A stretch of 64,000 nt of DNA. Origin: Ruminococcus sp. AM22-13. Lineage in GTDB: Bacteria; Bacillota; Clostridia; Lachnospirales; Lachnospiraceae. The notes beneath the pieces are model-generated. The model searched no databases. It worked only from the letters and a program-made list of their open reading frames with translations, and was not told where the DNA came from. The stretch lies in contig NZ_QRIL01000010.1 in NCBI RefSeq assembly GCF_003471165.1, positions 1-64,000 on the forward strand, written 5' to 3'. Positions 24,748 to 34,366 of this stretch are shown here, in pieces (the stretch's first letter is position 1; every line of letters begins with the position of its first letter). The translations under genes were made by a program, and so were the position numbers.

Positions 24748-25758
24748 ATGAAACAAAAAATTAAAAGGCAGGTAGAGCCAATTATGATAGATAAATACGG
24801 AAGAAACATTGACTATTTAAGGATTTCCCTTACAGACAGATGCAATCTTCGATGCATCTACTGTATGCCAGAGGAAGGCGTGAAATCACTTTCACATGCA
24901 GAAATCCTCACATATGACGAGATCCTTCGTATCTGCAGGTGCGGTGCAGAGCTGGGGATTCACAAGATAAAACTGACGGGCGGAGAGCCCCTTGTGCGAA
25001 AAGGCTGCGCAAGTCTTGCCGGACAGATCAAGGCAATTCCGGGAATTGAAAAGGTAACACTGACGACAAACGGGATTCTGCTGGAGGAACAGCTGGATGA
25101 TTTGCTGAAGGCAGGAATTGATGCCATTAATATCAGTCTGGATACGCTTGATCCGGAGCTGTTTAAGAAAGTGGCAAGAAGAGATGACCTTGCCAAGGTG
25201 TTAAAGGGAATTGAAGCAGCACTTACTCATCCGGGACTGTCACTGAAAATCAACAGTGTACCGGTCATCAAAGAAAAAGAGAACTTCATAGCTGTTGCCG
25301 GACTTGCAAAGAAATATCCAATCCATGTGCGGTTTATTGAGATGATGCCTATCGGATATGGAAAACAATTTCCATTTCAGGACGAGGAATCCATTAAAGC
25401 GGTACTGGAAGAAGCGTATGGCCCGATGCATGCGGTAAAAGAACGCTATGGAAACGGTCCTTGTCATTATTATGAGATCGCGGGATTTAAGGGGAAAATC
25501 GGATTTATTAGTGCCATGACGCATAAATTCTGCAATCAGTGTAATCGTGTGCGCCTGACGTCAGAAGGGTTTATGAAAGGATGCCTCCAGTATCAGGAAG
25601 GCACAGACCTGAGAGGGTTAATGCGCAGCGGATGCACAGATCAGGAACTGAAAGAGGCAATTTACCAGGTAATCTGGAATAAACCGGTCAGCCATAATTT
25701 TTACGAAGCAAAGACAGAGCAGGATGAGATTCGAGGAATGTCGCAGATTGGCGGATGA
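24748..25758 (+). CDS. moaA: GTP 3',8-cyclase MoaA
   Basis: A radical-SAM enzyme for the first step of molybdopterin synthesis, turning GTP into 3',8-cyclo-7,8-dihydro-GTP. The N-terminal [4Fe-4S]/SAM motif is CNLRCIYC, followed by LTGGEPLVRKG. The C-terminal second cluster is CNQCNRVRL...MKGCL. It is 336 residues from ATG 24748; homologues usually begin about where the ATG at 24784 lies (MIDKYGRNIDYLRISLTDRC in this text), so the true start may be 24784. Both ribosome sites are weak. It is followed 25 bases later by mobA. Confidence 0.94.
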   Translation: MKQKIKRQVEPIMIDKYGRNIDYLRISLTDRCNLRCIYCMPEEGVKSLSHAEILTYDEILRICRCGAELGIHKIKLTGGEPLVRKGCASLAGQIKAIPGIEKVTLTTNGILLEEQLDDLLKAGIDAINISLDTLDPELFKKVARRDDLAKVLKGIEAALTHPGLSLKINSVPVIKEKENFIAVAGLAKKYPIHVRFIEMMPIGYGKQFPFQDEESIKAVLEEAYGPMHAVKERYGNGPCHYYEIAGFKGKIGFISAMTHKFCNQCNRVRLTSEGFMKGCLQYQEGTDLRGLMRSGCTDQELKEAIYQVIWNKPVSHNFYEAKTEQDEIRGMSQIGG

Positions 25759-25783
25759 TTTACACAGGCAGAGGGAGTTAATA

Positions 25784-26365
25784 ATGCAGAAAATATCTAT
25801 GATAATTCTTGCCGGTGGTGCAAGCCGCCGTATGGGACGTGATAAATCAGATCTTATGATAGATGGAAAGACGTTTCTTGAAATGCAGATAGAAAAAGGA
25901 GAAAAGCTTGGAATCAGTGATATTATTTTGTCTGGTTATCATGGAGACAAGAAATATAAATATCCGGTTGTGACAGACCGCATTCCGGGAAAAGGACCAC
26001 TTGGAGGTCTGGAAGCATGCTTGCGCAGGGCAGAGAACCCACATTGTCTGGTGCTTGGTGTTGATGTGCCGCTAGTTCCGGTGCAGGAGTTGTCTGCATT
26101 GATTAGTACTGTGAACAGAGCAAAGTCAGATGCTGTAATTCTGAGACATAGCGGTCATGAGGAGCCATTGATGGGAATTTACAGGACAGACCTGGCGGAT
26201 TCGATGCTGGAGGAAATCACTCTTAGAAAGGGTTCTGTATTTGCTTTCCTGAGAAAAACTGGATATGAATGCTATGAAAGCCAGGCAGAAGACTGGTATT
26301 TTTCTAATATTAATGATCCGGAAATTTATAAAGAGACAGTTGAAAAACATTTTGGACAGAAATAA
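25784..26365 (+). CDS. mobA: Molybdenum cofactor guanylyltransferase MobA
   Basis: A 193-residue nucleotidyltransferase that joins GMP to the molybdenum cofactor, giving the MGD form used by formate dehydrogenase. The signature IILAGGASRRMGRDKSDLMI is near the N-terminus, with GPLGGLEACLRRAE and VLGVDVPLVP (the metal-binding Asp) further in. I chose ATG 25784, with GGGAG 6 bases upstream; the longer frame would overlap moaA. It is the last gene of the formate dehydrogenase and cofactor block. Confidence 0.93.
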   Translation: MQKISMIILAGGASRRMGRDKSDLMIDGKTFLEMQIEKGEKLGISDIILSGYHGDKKYKYPVVTDRIPGKGPLGGLEACLRRAENPHCLVLGVDVPLVPVQELSALISTVNRAKSDAVILRHSGHEEPLMGIYRTDLADSMLEEITLRKGSVFAFLRKTGYECYESQAEDWYFSNINDPEIYKETVEKHFGQK

Positions 26366-26563
26366 AAAGGTTCAGGTTAAGGAAAAATTTATATGCCAGA
26401 TAAAAACGATTAGCTTATGATTTGGGTTTATGATAGAAAATTTATGGTAGAAAAGCTTTTTCTTATGTGATAAGATGATATCAATTCGGGAAACAAAAAT
26501 GTGTTCTGCGGATAAAGAATGTATGGGCAAAAGTGCATACAAAAAGAGAACGGAGTTGAAAAG

Positions 26564-27988
26564 ATGAAAAAGAGAAACAATTTTTTCAGAAGTCTGCGTT
26601 TTCGTATTCTGATTATCTTGATCATTCTGGGAATTGTGCCAGGTGTTATTGTGACTTATACAATGCTCCATAACTATCAGGACCGGGCGGTTTCAATGCT
26701 TTCTGAGAGAGTAAGCGACCAGTGTGATATTCTGTGCAATCTGATCATCAAAGAGAATTATCTCAATGATACAGACTCAGAGACTGTAAACAGCAAGCTG
26801 GAGCTGTTTTCCAATGTGTATAATGGACGTGTTCTGCTGGCTGACAGAGATTTTAAGATAGTGAGCGATACGTTCCACACGGAAGAGGGAAAGACACTTC
26901 TGAGTTCTTTAGCTGTATCATGTCTTAAGGATGGAATTTCAAGCAATTATGATGCAAAGAATAAAGTGCTGGAACTGGCTGTGCCTGTCCAGAGTCCGGA
27001 TGTTCAGCAGTTTCAGGGAGTTATGCTTGTAACTGTTTCGGCGATTGATATCGCAGAGACACTTACGGAACTGGAACAGAGAGGCGTCATGCTGATTGGA
27101 ATCATTATTGTTCTTGCAGGATTTCTGGCATGGCTGTTATCGACGATACTTGTAAAACCACTTGCCAGAGTAACGAAATCTATCGAGGATCTGACGGATG
27201 GAGTGCTGGATGAAGAAATCAGTGTTCCTGACTATACAGAGACAGAACTGATCACAGATGCTTTTAATAAGATGGTTAACCGCATGAGAATTCTGGATGA
27301 ATCCAGACAGGAGTTTGTATCAAATGTGTCTCATGAGCTGAAAACACCGCTGACATCCATGAAAGTCCTGGCAGATTCGCTGGTAGGGCAGCAGGGAATT
27401 CCGGAGGAACTTTATCAGGAATTTATGGGTGATATCACTGCCGAGATCGACAGGGAAAATAAGATTATCACTGACTTACTTTCTCTTGTAAAAATGGACA
27501 AGAAAGCTGCGGATGTGAATATCACGCATATGGATATCAATCAGCTTCTTGAGGACATCCTTAAGCGCCTGCGCCCGATTGCAGATAAGCGGAATATTGA
27601 CCTGATTCTGGATTGTTTCCGGCCTGTAGAGGCAGATGTGGATGAGGTCAAATTTACTCTGGCGATCAGTAACCTGGTGGAGAATGGCATTAAATATAAT
27701 GTGGATGATGGCTGGGTACGCGTATCGCTGGATGCGGATCATAAGTATTTCTATGTAACAGTGGCAGACTCCGGCATGGGAATTCCGGAGGACAGTATAG
27801 AGAGAATCTTTGAACGTTTCTATCGTGTGGACAAATCGCATTCGAAAGAGATCGGAGGAACCGGTCTTGGACTGGCAATCACCAAAAGTTCTATTGCAAT
27901 GCACCATGGAGCAATCAAAGTATTCAGCAAAGAGGGCGAGGGAACTACATTCTCAGTCCGCATTCCTCTGTCATATATACCGTCATAG
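26564..27988 (+). CDS. Two-component sensor histidine kinase
   Basis: A 474-residue membrane kinase. TM1 is about residues 13-35, an extracellular sensor of about 135 residues follows, and TM2 is near 173-196. A HAMP domain precedes the HisKA box VSHELKTPLTSMK (His near 262), then come the ATPase N box (LAISNLVENGIKYN), G1 (VADSGMGIPED) and G2 (GGTGLGLAITK). It is of the class that pairs with OmpR-type regulators. The only such regulator here is at 12094-12786, where a missing partner is expected, so the two probably belong together despite the 13.8 kb between them. I chose ATG 26564 (GGAG upstream). The next gene, a GerMN lipoprotein, follows after 11 bases. Confidence 0.92.
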   Translation: MKKRNNFFRSLRFRILIILIILGIVPGVIVTYTMLHNYQDRAVSMLSERVSDQCDILCNLIIKENYLNDTDSETVNSKLELFSNVYNGRVLLADRDFKIVSDTFHTEEGKTLLSSLAVSCLKDGISSNYDAKNKVLELAVPVQSPDVQQFQGVMLVTVSAIDIAETLTELEQRGVMLIGIIIVLAGFLAWLLSTILVKPLARVTKSIEDLTDGVLDEEISVPDYTETELITDAFNKMVNRMRILDESRQEFVSNVSHELKTPLTSMKVLADSLVGQQGIPEELYQEFMGDITAEIDRENKIITDLLSLVKMDKKAADVNITHMDINQLLEDILKRLRPIADKRNIDLILDCFRPVEADVDEVKFTLAISNLVENGIKYNVDDGWVRVSLDADHKYFYVTVADSGMGIPEDSIERIFERFYRVDKSHSKEIGGTGLGLAITKSSIAMHHGAIKVFSKEGEGTTFSVRIPLSYIPS

Positions 27989-27999
27989 GAGGTGCCGTT

Positions 28000-28935
28000 G
28001 TGAGAAAAAAATTTACAATGATCATATCCATGTTGATATTGAGCCTCCTATTGACAGGATGCTCAATAGAGGTGCATGAAGATCCAAATAAACAAAAAAG
28101 CGTATATTATCTGTATGATATCAGTGCTGACGAAACACAGCTTCAGAAAGAATCTTATTTTCCAGAGGAGACAACTGCGGAGTATATGTTGAAAGATATG
28201 ATGCAGCGGATGAACAGTCAGGAAGCTGACTCGGCGGATGGAATAGGTCTTTTGCCAGAGGGCGTGCAGATGAATTACAGTATTGAAGGAGATGTACTGG
28301 TTGTGAACTTTAACAGTCAGTACAGTGATATGAGTCGTGCAAGAGAACTGCTTGTGCGCGCGGGGGTTGTCAAAACTTTCCTGCAGGTTCCGGGAATCAG
28401 CTCTGTGAAGTTTACGATAGAGAATGAAGACCTGACAGATTCCAGAGGCCAGGCAGTGGGAAATATGACAGCAGATACTTTTGCCGAGTTTACGGGAAGT
28501 GAGCCGGATGCCTACTGTAGCAATACATTTACTCTCTATTTTACGGACAAAGAAGGTCAGAAACTGGTAAAAGAGCAGAGGACAGTGCGGTATAAACGTA
28601 GTATTCCAAAGGAAAGGATCGTCCTGGAGCAGCTTATGAAAGGACCACTGGAGAAAGGGCATTACCCGACGATTCCGGAGAACACCGAGGTGTTGGATGT
28701 AACGATAGCAGACAGAGTCTGTTATGTAGCATTTGACAGGGTATTTTCCTCTTATGCATTAGATGTGTCGGAAAATATACCGGTGTATTCTGTAGTAAAC
28801 TCTCTGCTGGATGCGGTTGAGGCGGACAAAGTGCAGATTACCGTTGGTACGACGGATAAGCTGGATACCTTTGGTGAGAAAATGGCGCTGTATCGTTTCT
28901 ATGAACGAAATGACAAGTTGGTCATTAAAGAATAA
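28000..28935 (+). CDS. GerMN-domain lipoprotein
   Basis: A 311-residue lipoprotein with the signal and lipobox LILSLLLTGC (residues 13-22). Two GerMN repeats follow, around residues 65-165 and 185-300 (each with the EYMLKDMM / VLEQLMKGP helix and a VLVVNFNSQYS or CYVAFDRVFSS strand). GerM-type proteins are best known from sporulation and germination; the two-domain version after a kinase gene resembles LpqB/GerM-type accessories that modulate two-component kinases on the outer membrane face. It starts at GTG 28000 with GGAGGTG upstream and is co-transcribed with the kinase. Confidence 0.85.
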   Translation: MRKKFTMIISMLILSLLLTGCSIEVHEDPNKQKSVYYLYDISADETQLQKESYFPEETTAEYMLKDMMQRMNSQEADSADGIGLLPEGVQMNYSIEGDVLVVNFNSQYSDMSRARELLVRAGVVKTFLQVPGISSVKFTIENEDLTDSRGQAVGNMTADTFAEFTGSEPDAYCSNTFTLYFTDKEGQKLVKEQRTVRYKRSIPKERIVLEQLMKGPLEKGHYPTIPENTEVLDVTIADRVCYVAFDRVFSSYALDVSENIPVYSVVNSLLDAVEADKVQITVGTTDKLDTFGEKMALYRFYERNDKLVIKE

Positions 28936-29029
28936 GAAATAGAAGTTCAACTTCGCAATGCTTTCTGATTTGTAACTGTGAGTATACTGAATGGTTGCGA
29001 AGCAACAATATAAGAGAAGAGGAGCAAGA

Positions 29030-31357
29030 ATGAGGAGACGCCCGGTGTGTATCCTGTGCCTGCTTCTGGTTGTTTTTCTGTGTGTGACAGACTGGCTGGG
29101 ATTTTCCCTGATACGGGGAAATCCACTGCCAGAGTCTGTGCAGACATGGATCAATAAGCACCCGGAATCCACCATCTGCGGGGAGGTGGTCAGGTGCCAG
29201 GAGAATGAAGAAACACAATCTGTATATCTGAAAAATACTTATCTTATTTACAATTCTGAAAAAGTTTCCATTGATAATGTAAAGGTTTATTTGCAACAAA
29301 AAAAGTATAATACGGACAAAAAGGACAATCACAATAAACTTCTGGCAGGAAGTCTTGTTTTTGTATCCGGAAAGCTGGAAGAGATAGAAAGTCCACGAAA
29401 TCCGGGTGAATTTGACAGTAAACAGTATTATGCCTGTCAACATATTTATTATGTGATGAAAAAAGGAAAAATAAAAAAACAGTCGCAGAATCATTCGGCA
29501 TATGGACAGTTTCTGATTAATATGCGCCAGAGATTTGCGGAAATTCTGGAGAAAACCTGTGGGGCTGAGGCGGGAGCATTTGAAGCAATCGTGCTTGGTG
29601 ATAAGAGCAATCTGAATCCGGAATTGAAGATGCGTTATCAGATGGCCGGAATCATACATATTCTGGCGATTTCAGGTCTTCATATCAGCCTGCTTGGAAT
29701 GGGATTGTATAATATGCTGAAAAAAGCAGGGTTTGGTATCTGGCCTGCCGGTTTACTGGCACTGATAATCATGCTGCAATACGGAATGATGACCGGCGGA
29801 GGCGTTTCCACGATGCGCGCAGTTTGTATGTTTTTGCTTTCTGTAGGGGCGAAGATTGCGGGGCGGATTTATGATATGCCTACGGGGATGGCAGTGGCGG
29901 CAATTCTGATTCTGGTGGAGAACCCTGCTTATCTGCTGGATGGGGGATTCTGGCTGTCCTTTGGGTCAGTGATCGGAATCGGATGCGTGTGGCCGGTGAT
30001 TCAGGAAGCATTGGGAAATTTAGAGAAAGAGGATAACGCAGGAAAGAAGGTACTATGGTCTTTTCTGGCATCAGGAGTGGTACAGTTTACTACACTTCCG
30101 ATTGTTTTGTGGTTTTATGGAGAAGTGTCGGTGATGGGGATTTTCCTGAATCTTCTGGTACTGCCTACAGTGGGAGTTGTATTGGGAAGTGGAACGGCAG
30201 ACGTACTTTTGGGGTTGATCAGTATAAAAGGTGCGTTTGTGGTGGCTATTCCGGGAAGAACCATTTTGAAGATTTATGAGGTACTGGTTATTATAATCGG
30301 AAAACTGCCATTTTGCACCTGGGTTGGCGGAAAGCCTGAAATGTGGCAGATTGTGGATTATTATCTGATTCTGTCGGGTGCGGTGTGGATATATCGGATT
30401 TCGGAGAAAAAATACAAAGAAAATAAAACGACAATGATGAAAAAAAGAAAGGAAATCTGGAAATTCAGATGTCTATGTGCAGGTATGGTATGCCTGGGGA
30501 TTCTTCTGATCGGATATAAACCGAAAGAGGATTTTCGAATTGCCTGTCTGGATGTTGGGCAGGGAGATGGAATTGTGATAGAAATGGAGAACCGGTGGAA
30601 TATTCTGATTGATGGCGGAAGTACGAATAAAAGCAGTCTGGGACAATATCAGTTAATTCCGTACCTGAAAAGCAGAGGGATTTCCAGACTGGATGGAATT
30701 TATATTTCCCATACGGATGAGGATCATATTAGTGGCGCAAGGGAAATTCTGGACTATATAAGCAAAGGTCTGACGATAATACGTGTGGAAAATCTGATCC
30801 TGCCGGACTGGGATGAGGTTCAGGATAATAAAAACTTTCAGGAGTTGACAGAATTGGCAAAGGCAGCAGGGACACGGGTGATTTATGTAAATGCCGGAGA
30901 TAGAGTCAGATACGGAGAGACTACCTTGAAAGTATTATGGCCGGAGGCAGGAGCGACCGGAAAAGAAGTGAATGAGGATGCCATGGTGATTGAAATGACA
31001 AACGGAGCGTTCAAAGGAGTTTTTACAGGAGATATCGGAAAGGATACGGAAGACAAATTATTGCAGAAGGGAGTTCTGGAGGATGTGGATTTTCTGAAAG
31101 TGGCACATCATGGTTCGAAATATTCCACAGGAGAAGAGTTTCTTGATGTTGTAAAACCGGAATTATCCGTTATTTCCTGTTCTGCGACAAACACATATGG
31201 TCATCCTTCGCCGGATACGCTGAAGCGCCTGGAAAACAGCGGAAGTAAGGTGCTGATTACGAAGGATGTGGGTGCAGTTACGATATATAGGAAGAGAGAA
31301 CATACCTTTGTGAAAAGTTACTGCGCACTTCGTGGGATAATAGCGTGTGCACAGTAA
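29030..31357 (+). CDS. comEC: ComEC/Rec2 DNA-uptake channel
   Basis: A 775-residue inner-membrane protein that carries single-stranded DNA into the cell during transformation. A DUF4131/OB-like external region comes first, then the Competence domain with many membrane helices (LAISGLHISLLGMGL near residue 210), then a C-terminal metallo-beta-lactamase domain (CLDVGQGDGIVIE; HTDEDHISG; KVAHHGSKYST). ATG 29030 has AGAGGAGC upstream. comEA is 17 kb upstream, and comFC is at 50446, so uptake genes are present but dispersed. A repeat-rich 300-base gap follows. Confidence 0.92.
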   Translation: MRRRPVCILCLLLVVFLCVTDWLGFSLIRGNPLPESVQTWINKHPESTICGEVVRCQENEETQSVYLKNTYLIYNSEKVSIDNVKVYLQQKKYNTDKKDNHNKLLAGSLVFVSGKLEEIESPRNPGEFDSKQYYACQHIYYVMKKGKIKKQSQNHSAYGQFLINMRQRFAEILEKTCGAEAGAFEAIVLGDKSNLNPELKMRYQMAGIIHILAISGLHISLLGMGLYNMLKKAGFGIWPAGLLALIIMLQYGMMTGGGVSTMRAVCMFLLSVGAKIAGRIYDMPTGMAVAAILILVENPAYLLDGGFWLSFGSVIGIGCVWPVIQEALGNLEKEDNAGKKVLWSFLASGVVQFTTLPIVLWFYGEVSVMGIFLNLLVLPTVGVVLGSGTADVLLGLISIKGAFVVAIPGRTILKIYEVLVIIIGKLPFCTWVGGKPEMWQIVDYYLILSGAVWIYRISEKKYKENKTTMMKKRKEIWKFRCLCAGMVCLGILLIGYKPKEDFRIACLDVGQGDGIVIEMENRWNILIDGGSTNKSSLGQYQLIPYLKSRGISRLDGIYISHTDEDHISGAREILDYISKGLTIIRVENLILPDWDEVQDNKNFQELTELAKAAGTRVIYVNAGDRVRYGETTLKVLWPEAGATGKEVNEDAMVIEMTNGAFKGVFTGDIGKDTEDKLLQKGVLEDVDFLKVAHHGSKYSTGEEFLDVVKPELSVISCSATNTYGHPSPDTLKRLENSGSKVLITKDVGAVTIYRKREHTFVKSYCALRGIIACAQ

Positions 31358-31560
31358 CGTAAAGATTAGGTTATTGTTCACAGGTAGTATCCCGCGAGGT
31401 GTTTTTTGTGAGCGACGGTCACCTACAGAACCTGCCACTGGCAGCTTCTTACGGATGCCTGGCAACAGAAAACCCGAGACATGCCGCGCGAATTTATGCG
31501 AATAGCATAAATTCTGTGCATCGCGAAGCGTGTTACTGAGAACGCAGTGAACAGTAACAA
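31358..31560. repeat. Intergenic repeat region (family B/C)
   Basis: Contains TATCCCGCGAGGTGTTTT (31388-31405), also found at 42551; the stem AATTTATGCG-AATAG-CATAAATT (about 31490-31511); and CGCGAAGCGTGTTACTGAG...GTGAACAGTAAC up to 31560, whose parts recur near 35795, 37360 and 52910. No gene is seen. Confidence 0.5.
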
Positions 31561-31583
31561 GATTAGTGATTTACAGTAATATA

Positions 31584-31622
31584 TTTAGGTGTCTTGACAC
31601 CCAAATAGTCAGGTAGTATAAT
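31584..31622 (+). promoter_or_regulatory. nad operon promoter with NiaR-like operator
   Basis: TTGACA (31594-31599), 17-base spacer, TATAAT (31617-31622). The inverted repeat TTTAGGTGTC (31584-31593), TT, GACACCCAAA (31596-31605) covers the -35 box. NiaR repressors of Firmicutes bind such GTGTC/GACAC palindromes, and niaR is the third gene of this operon, so nicotinate-dependent autorepression is likely. Confidence 0.75.
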
Positions 31623-31675
31623 GGCACAGACAAAAAAGAAAATCCGGTATGATACCGGTGCGAGGAAAAAAAGAA

Positions 31676-32965
31676 ATGAAAGAACATTATGATGTCATTA
31701 TTGTAGGAACCGGAGCGGCAGGTCTGTACTGTGCGCTGAATCTCCCGGAAAAAATGAAAATTCTTCTGATCACCAAACAGGAAGCTGATCAGTCAGATTC
31801 TTTTCTGGCGCAGGGCGGAATCTGCATGCTGCGTGGAGAAGATGATTATGAAAATTATTTTGAAGATACCATGCGTGCCGGGCACTATGAAAATGATAAA
31901 AGAGCGGTTGATCTGATGATTCGCAGTTCCAATGATATTATCAGAGATCTGCTGCGTTATCATGTAGATTTTGCAAGAGATGGTCTGGGAAACCTGGCAT
32001 TTACCAGAGAGGGTGCACATTCTCAGCCAAGAATCCTTTTTCATGAGGATATTACAGGGAAAGAGATTACACAGACACTTCTGAATGTCGTCAGAACAAA
32101 GGAAAATATAGAAATCTGTGAATATATGACGATGGTTGACCTGATTTCCAAAGAAAATACGGTTTGCGGAATTATCGTTATGAATCAGGAGGAGCAGGCG
32201 TTTCCGGTCTATTCTTCGTATGTGGTTCTTGCATGCGGCGGAATCGGCGGTCTGTTCAAAAATTCAACTAATTTTTCTCATATAGCAGGAGACGGTGTGG
32301 GAATTGCCATGAAGCATCATGTAGCAATGGAAAATCTGGATTACATACAGATTCATCCGACAACCCTCTATTCTCACAAACCGGGACGACGATTTCTGGT
32401 TTCTGAGTCCGTCAGGGGAGAAGGAGCATTATTGTATGATAAAAACGGACAGCGTTTTACTAATGAATTACAGCCAAGAGATCTGCTGAGTCAGAAAATT
32501 TTTTCGCAGATGGAGAAAGACGGAACAGAATTTGTGTGGGAAGATATGCGTCCGCTCGGAGAAAAGACGATCATGGAGCATTTTCCACATATTTATGAAC
32601 AGTGCGTAGAAGAAGGATTTGACCCGAGAAAAGAGCCAATTCCGGTTGTTCCGGCCCAGCATTATTTTATGGGTGGAATTAAAGTTAACCTGGGAAGCAA
32701 GACATCTATGAAAGGGCTTTATGCCTGCGGGGAAACGAGCTGTAACGGAGTTCATGGCAGAAACCGCCTGGCAAGCAATTCCCTGCTGGAATCTTTGGTC
32801 TTTGCAAGAAAGGCCGCAGATGATATGATATTTGGACAGGCACCTGAATATATAAAAGCAGATGCAGTCGATATGAAAATGTACGAAAACAGGGAAGAAT
32901 TGCTGGATGGCTATCATAAGGCAGTATTAAACGAAATTGAAAGGATGAAAAAGAGTCATGAATAA
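31676..32965 (+). CDS. nadB: L-aspartate oxidase NadB
   Basis: A 429-residue FAD enzyme that oxidises aspartate to iminoaspartate, the first step of de novo NAD synthesis. It has the FAD fingerprint GTGAAGLYCAL near the start, the AQGGICMLRGEDD and TREGAHSQPRILFHED segments, and YACGETSCNGVHGRNRLASN with the active-site Arg region near the C-terminus. It is shorter than the roughly 540-residue enterobacterial enzyme because the C-terminal helical domain is reduced, as is common in Clostridia. I chose ATG 31676; the ATG at 31649 lacks a good ribosome site. It overlaps nadC by 8 bases. Confidence 0.93.
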   Translation: MKEHYDVIIVGTGAAGLYCALNLPEKMKILLITKQEADQSDSFLAQGGICMLRGEDDYENYFEDTMRAGHYENDKRAVDLMIRSSNDIIRDLLRYHVDFARDGLGNLAFTREGAHSQPRILFHEDITGKEITQTLLNVVRTKENIEICEYMTMVDLISKENTVCGIIVMNQEEQAFPVYSSYVVLACGGIGGLFKNSTNFSHIAGDGVGIAMKHHVAMENLDYIQIHPTTLYSHKPGRRFLVSESVRGEGALLYDKNGQRFTNELQPRDLLSQKIFSQMEKDGTEFVWEDMRPLGEKTIMEHFPHIYEQCVEEGFDPRKEPIPVVPAQHYFMGGIKVNLGSKTSMKGLYACGETSCNGVHGRNRLASNSLLESLVFARKAADDMIFGQAPEYIKADAVDMKMYENREELLDGYHKAVLNEIERMKKSHE

Positions 32966-33815
32966 TATTACGATGAAAATGCAGGCAGATGAACTGATCC
33001 GTATGGCACTTCAGGAGGACATTACAAGCGAGGATGTTTCCACAAATGCAGTTATGCGCAGCGCAGTTAAAGGAAGTGTAGAACTTCTGGCAAAGGAAGA
33101 TGGAATTATTGCCGGACTGGATGTATACGCAAGAGTATTCCAGATTCTGGATGAGAAGACTGAGATCAGCTTTAACGTCAAAGACGGAGATAGTGTAAAG
33201 AAGGGAGAGCTTCTTGCAACAGTAACCGGAGATATCCGTGTTCTTCTCTCCGGAGAAAGAGTTGCGCTGAATTATCTGCAGAGAATGAGTGGAATTGCCA
33301 CCTACACGAATCAGGTTGCAAAGCTCCTTGAAGGAAGTAAGGTGACACTTCTGGATACCAGAAAGACCACACCAAACTGTCGTGTCTTTGAAAAATATGC
33401 AGTGCGTGTAGGCGGCGGATGCAATCACAGATATAACCTTTCAGATGGTGTACTTCTGAAAGATAACCATATCGGTGCAGCCGGAAGCGTGGCAAAAGCA
33501 GTAGCGATGGCAAAGGAATATGCACCATTTGTCCGCAAGATCGAAGTGGAAGTAGAGACGATGGAACAGGTAGAGGAAGCAGTAGAGGCAGGGGCAGACA
33601 TTATTATGCTGGATAACATGACACCGGAAATGATGAAAGAGGCAGTAGACTTCATTGCAGGCCGTGCACAGACAGAATGCTCCGGAAATATTACAAAAGA
33701 AAATATTGCTAAAATTCTGGAAACCGGTGTTGATTTTGTCTCCAGTGGAGCACTTACACATTCCGCACCGATTCTGGATATTTCAATGAAAAATCTTCAT
33801 GCGGTCGAGGAATAA
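32958..33815 (+). CDS. nadC: Nicotinate-nucleotide pyrophosphorylase NadC
   Basis: A 285-residue phosphoribosyltransferase that makes nicotinate mononucleotide from quinolinate and PRPP. Family features include LALQEDITSED-like text near residue 15, GERVALNYLQRMSGIAT, LLDTRKTTPNCRVFEKYAV, VGGGCNHRYNLSDGVLLKDNH and the C-terminal GVDFVSSGALTHSAPILDIS. It is the second gene of the NiaR-controlled operon and overlaps nadB. Confidence 0.95.
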   Translation: MNNITMKMQADELIRMALQEDITSEDVSTNAVMRSAVKGSVELLAKEDGIIAGLDVYARVFQILDEKTEISFNVKDGDSVKKGELLATVTGDIRVLLSGERVALNYLQRMSGIATYTNQVAKLLEGSKVTLLDTRKTTPNCRVFEKYAVRVGGGCNHRYNLSDGVLLKDNHIGAAGSVAKAVAMAKEYAPFVRKIEVEVETMEQVEEAVEAGADIIMLDNMTPEMMKEAVDFIAGRAQTECSGNITKENIAKILETGVDFVSSGALTHSAPILDISMKNLHAVEE

Positions 33816-33819
33816 AGAT

Positions 33820-34362
33820 ATGAATACTGCGCAGAGAAGAACTGAAATTTTAAAACTCCTTCATCAGGCAGAGAAACCGGTGGCGGCCAGAGCGCTGGCA
33901 GCACAGTTTGGCGTGAGCCGACAGGTAATCGTGCAGGATATGGCTGTAATCCGGGCCTCTACACCAGGGATTCTGTCTACTACAAAAGGGTATGTATTGC
34001 AGCAGGATAAAGACAGCGCATGTACCAGAGAATTTAAAGTCCGTCATGGACAGGAACAGGCAGCGGAGGAACTGAATCTGATCGTAGACTGCGGAGGCCG
34101 TGTAAAAAATATCAGTATCAGCCACAGAGTTTATGGGCGTGTCAGTGCGGAAATGGACATTCGATCCAGACAGGATGTAAATGAATTTGTCCAGGCAATC
34201 AACAGTAGCCATTCTACTGTGTTAAGCAGTGCAACTTCCGGATATCATTATCATCTGGTAGAAGCAGCCAGCCAGGAAAGACTTGATCTGATCGGAGAAC
34301 AGCTGGAAAAGGCAGGATTTCTTGCGCCACTCCAGCCCTGGGAAGTGGAAAACCAGGAATAG
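33820..34362 (+). CDS. niaR: NAD-biosynthesis repressor NiaR (NadR/YrxA type)
   Basis: A 180-residue regulator. The N-terminal winged helix is EILKLLHQAEKPVAARALAA then FGVSRQVIVQDMAVIRA. The C-terminal 3H domain carries its three histidines in ISISHRVYGR, NSSHSTVLSS and GYHYHLVEAA. NiaR binds nicotinic acid as co-repressor and shuts off NAD synthesis genes. ATG 33820 is preferred, 5 bases after the nadC stop, with GAGG upstream. A matching palindrome is at 31584-31605. Confidence 0.92.
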   Translation: MNTAQRRTEILKLLHQAEKPVAARALAAQFGVSRQVIVQDMAVIRASTPGILSTTKGYVLQQDKDSACTREFKVRHGQEQAAEELNLIVDCGGRVKNISISHRVYGRVSAEMDIRSRQDVNEFVQAINSSHSTVLSSATSGYHYHLVEAASQERLDLIGEQLEKAGFLAPLQPWEVENQE

Positions 34363-34366
34363 TGGA

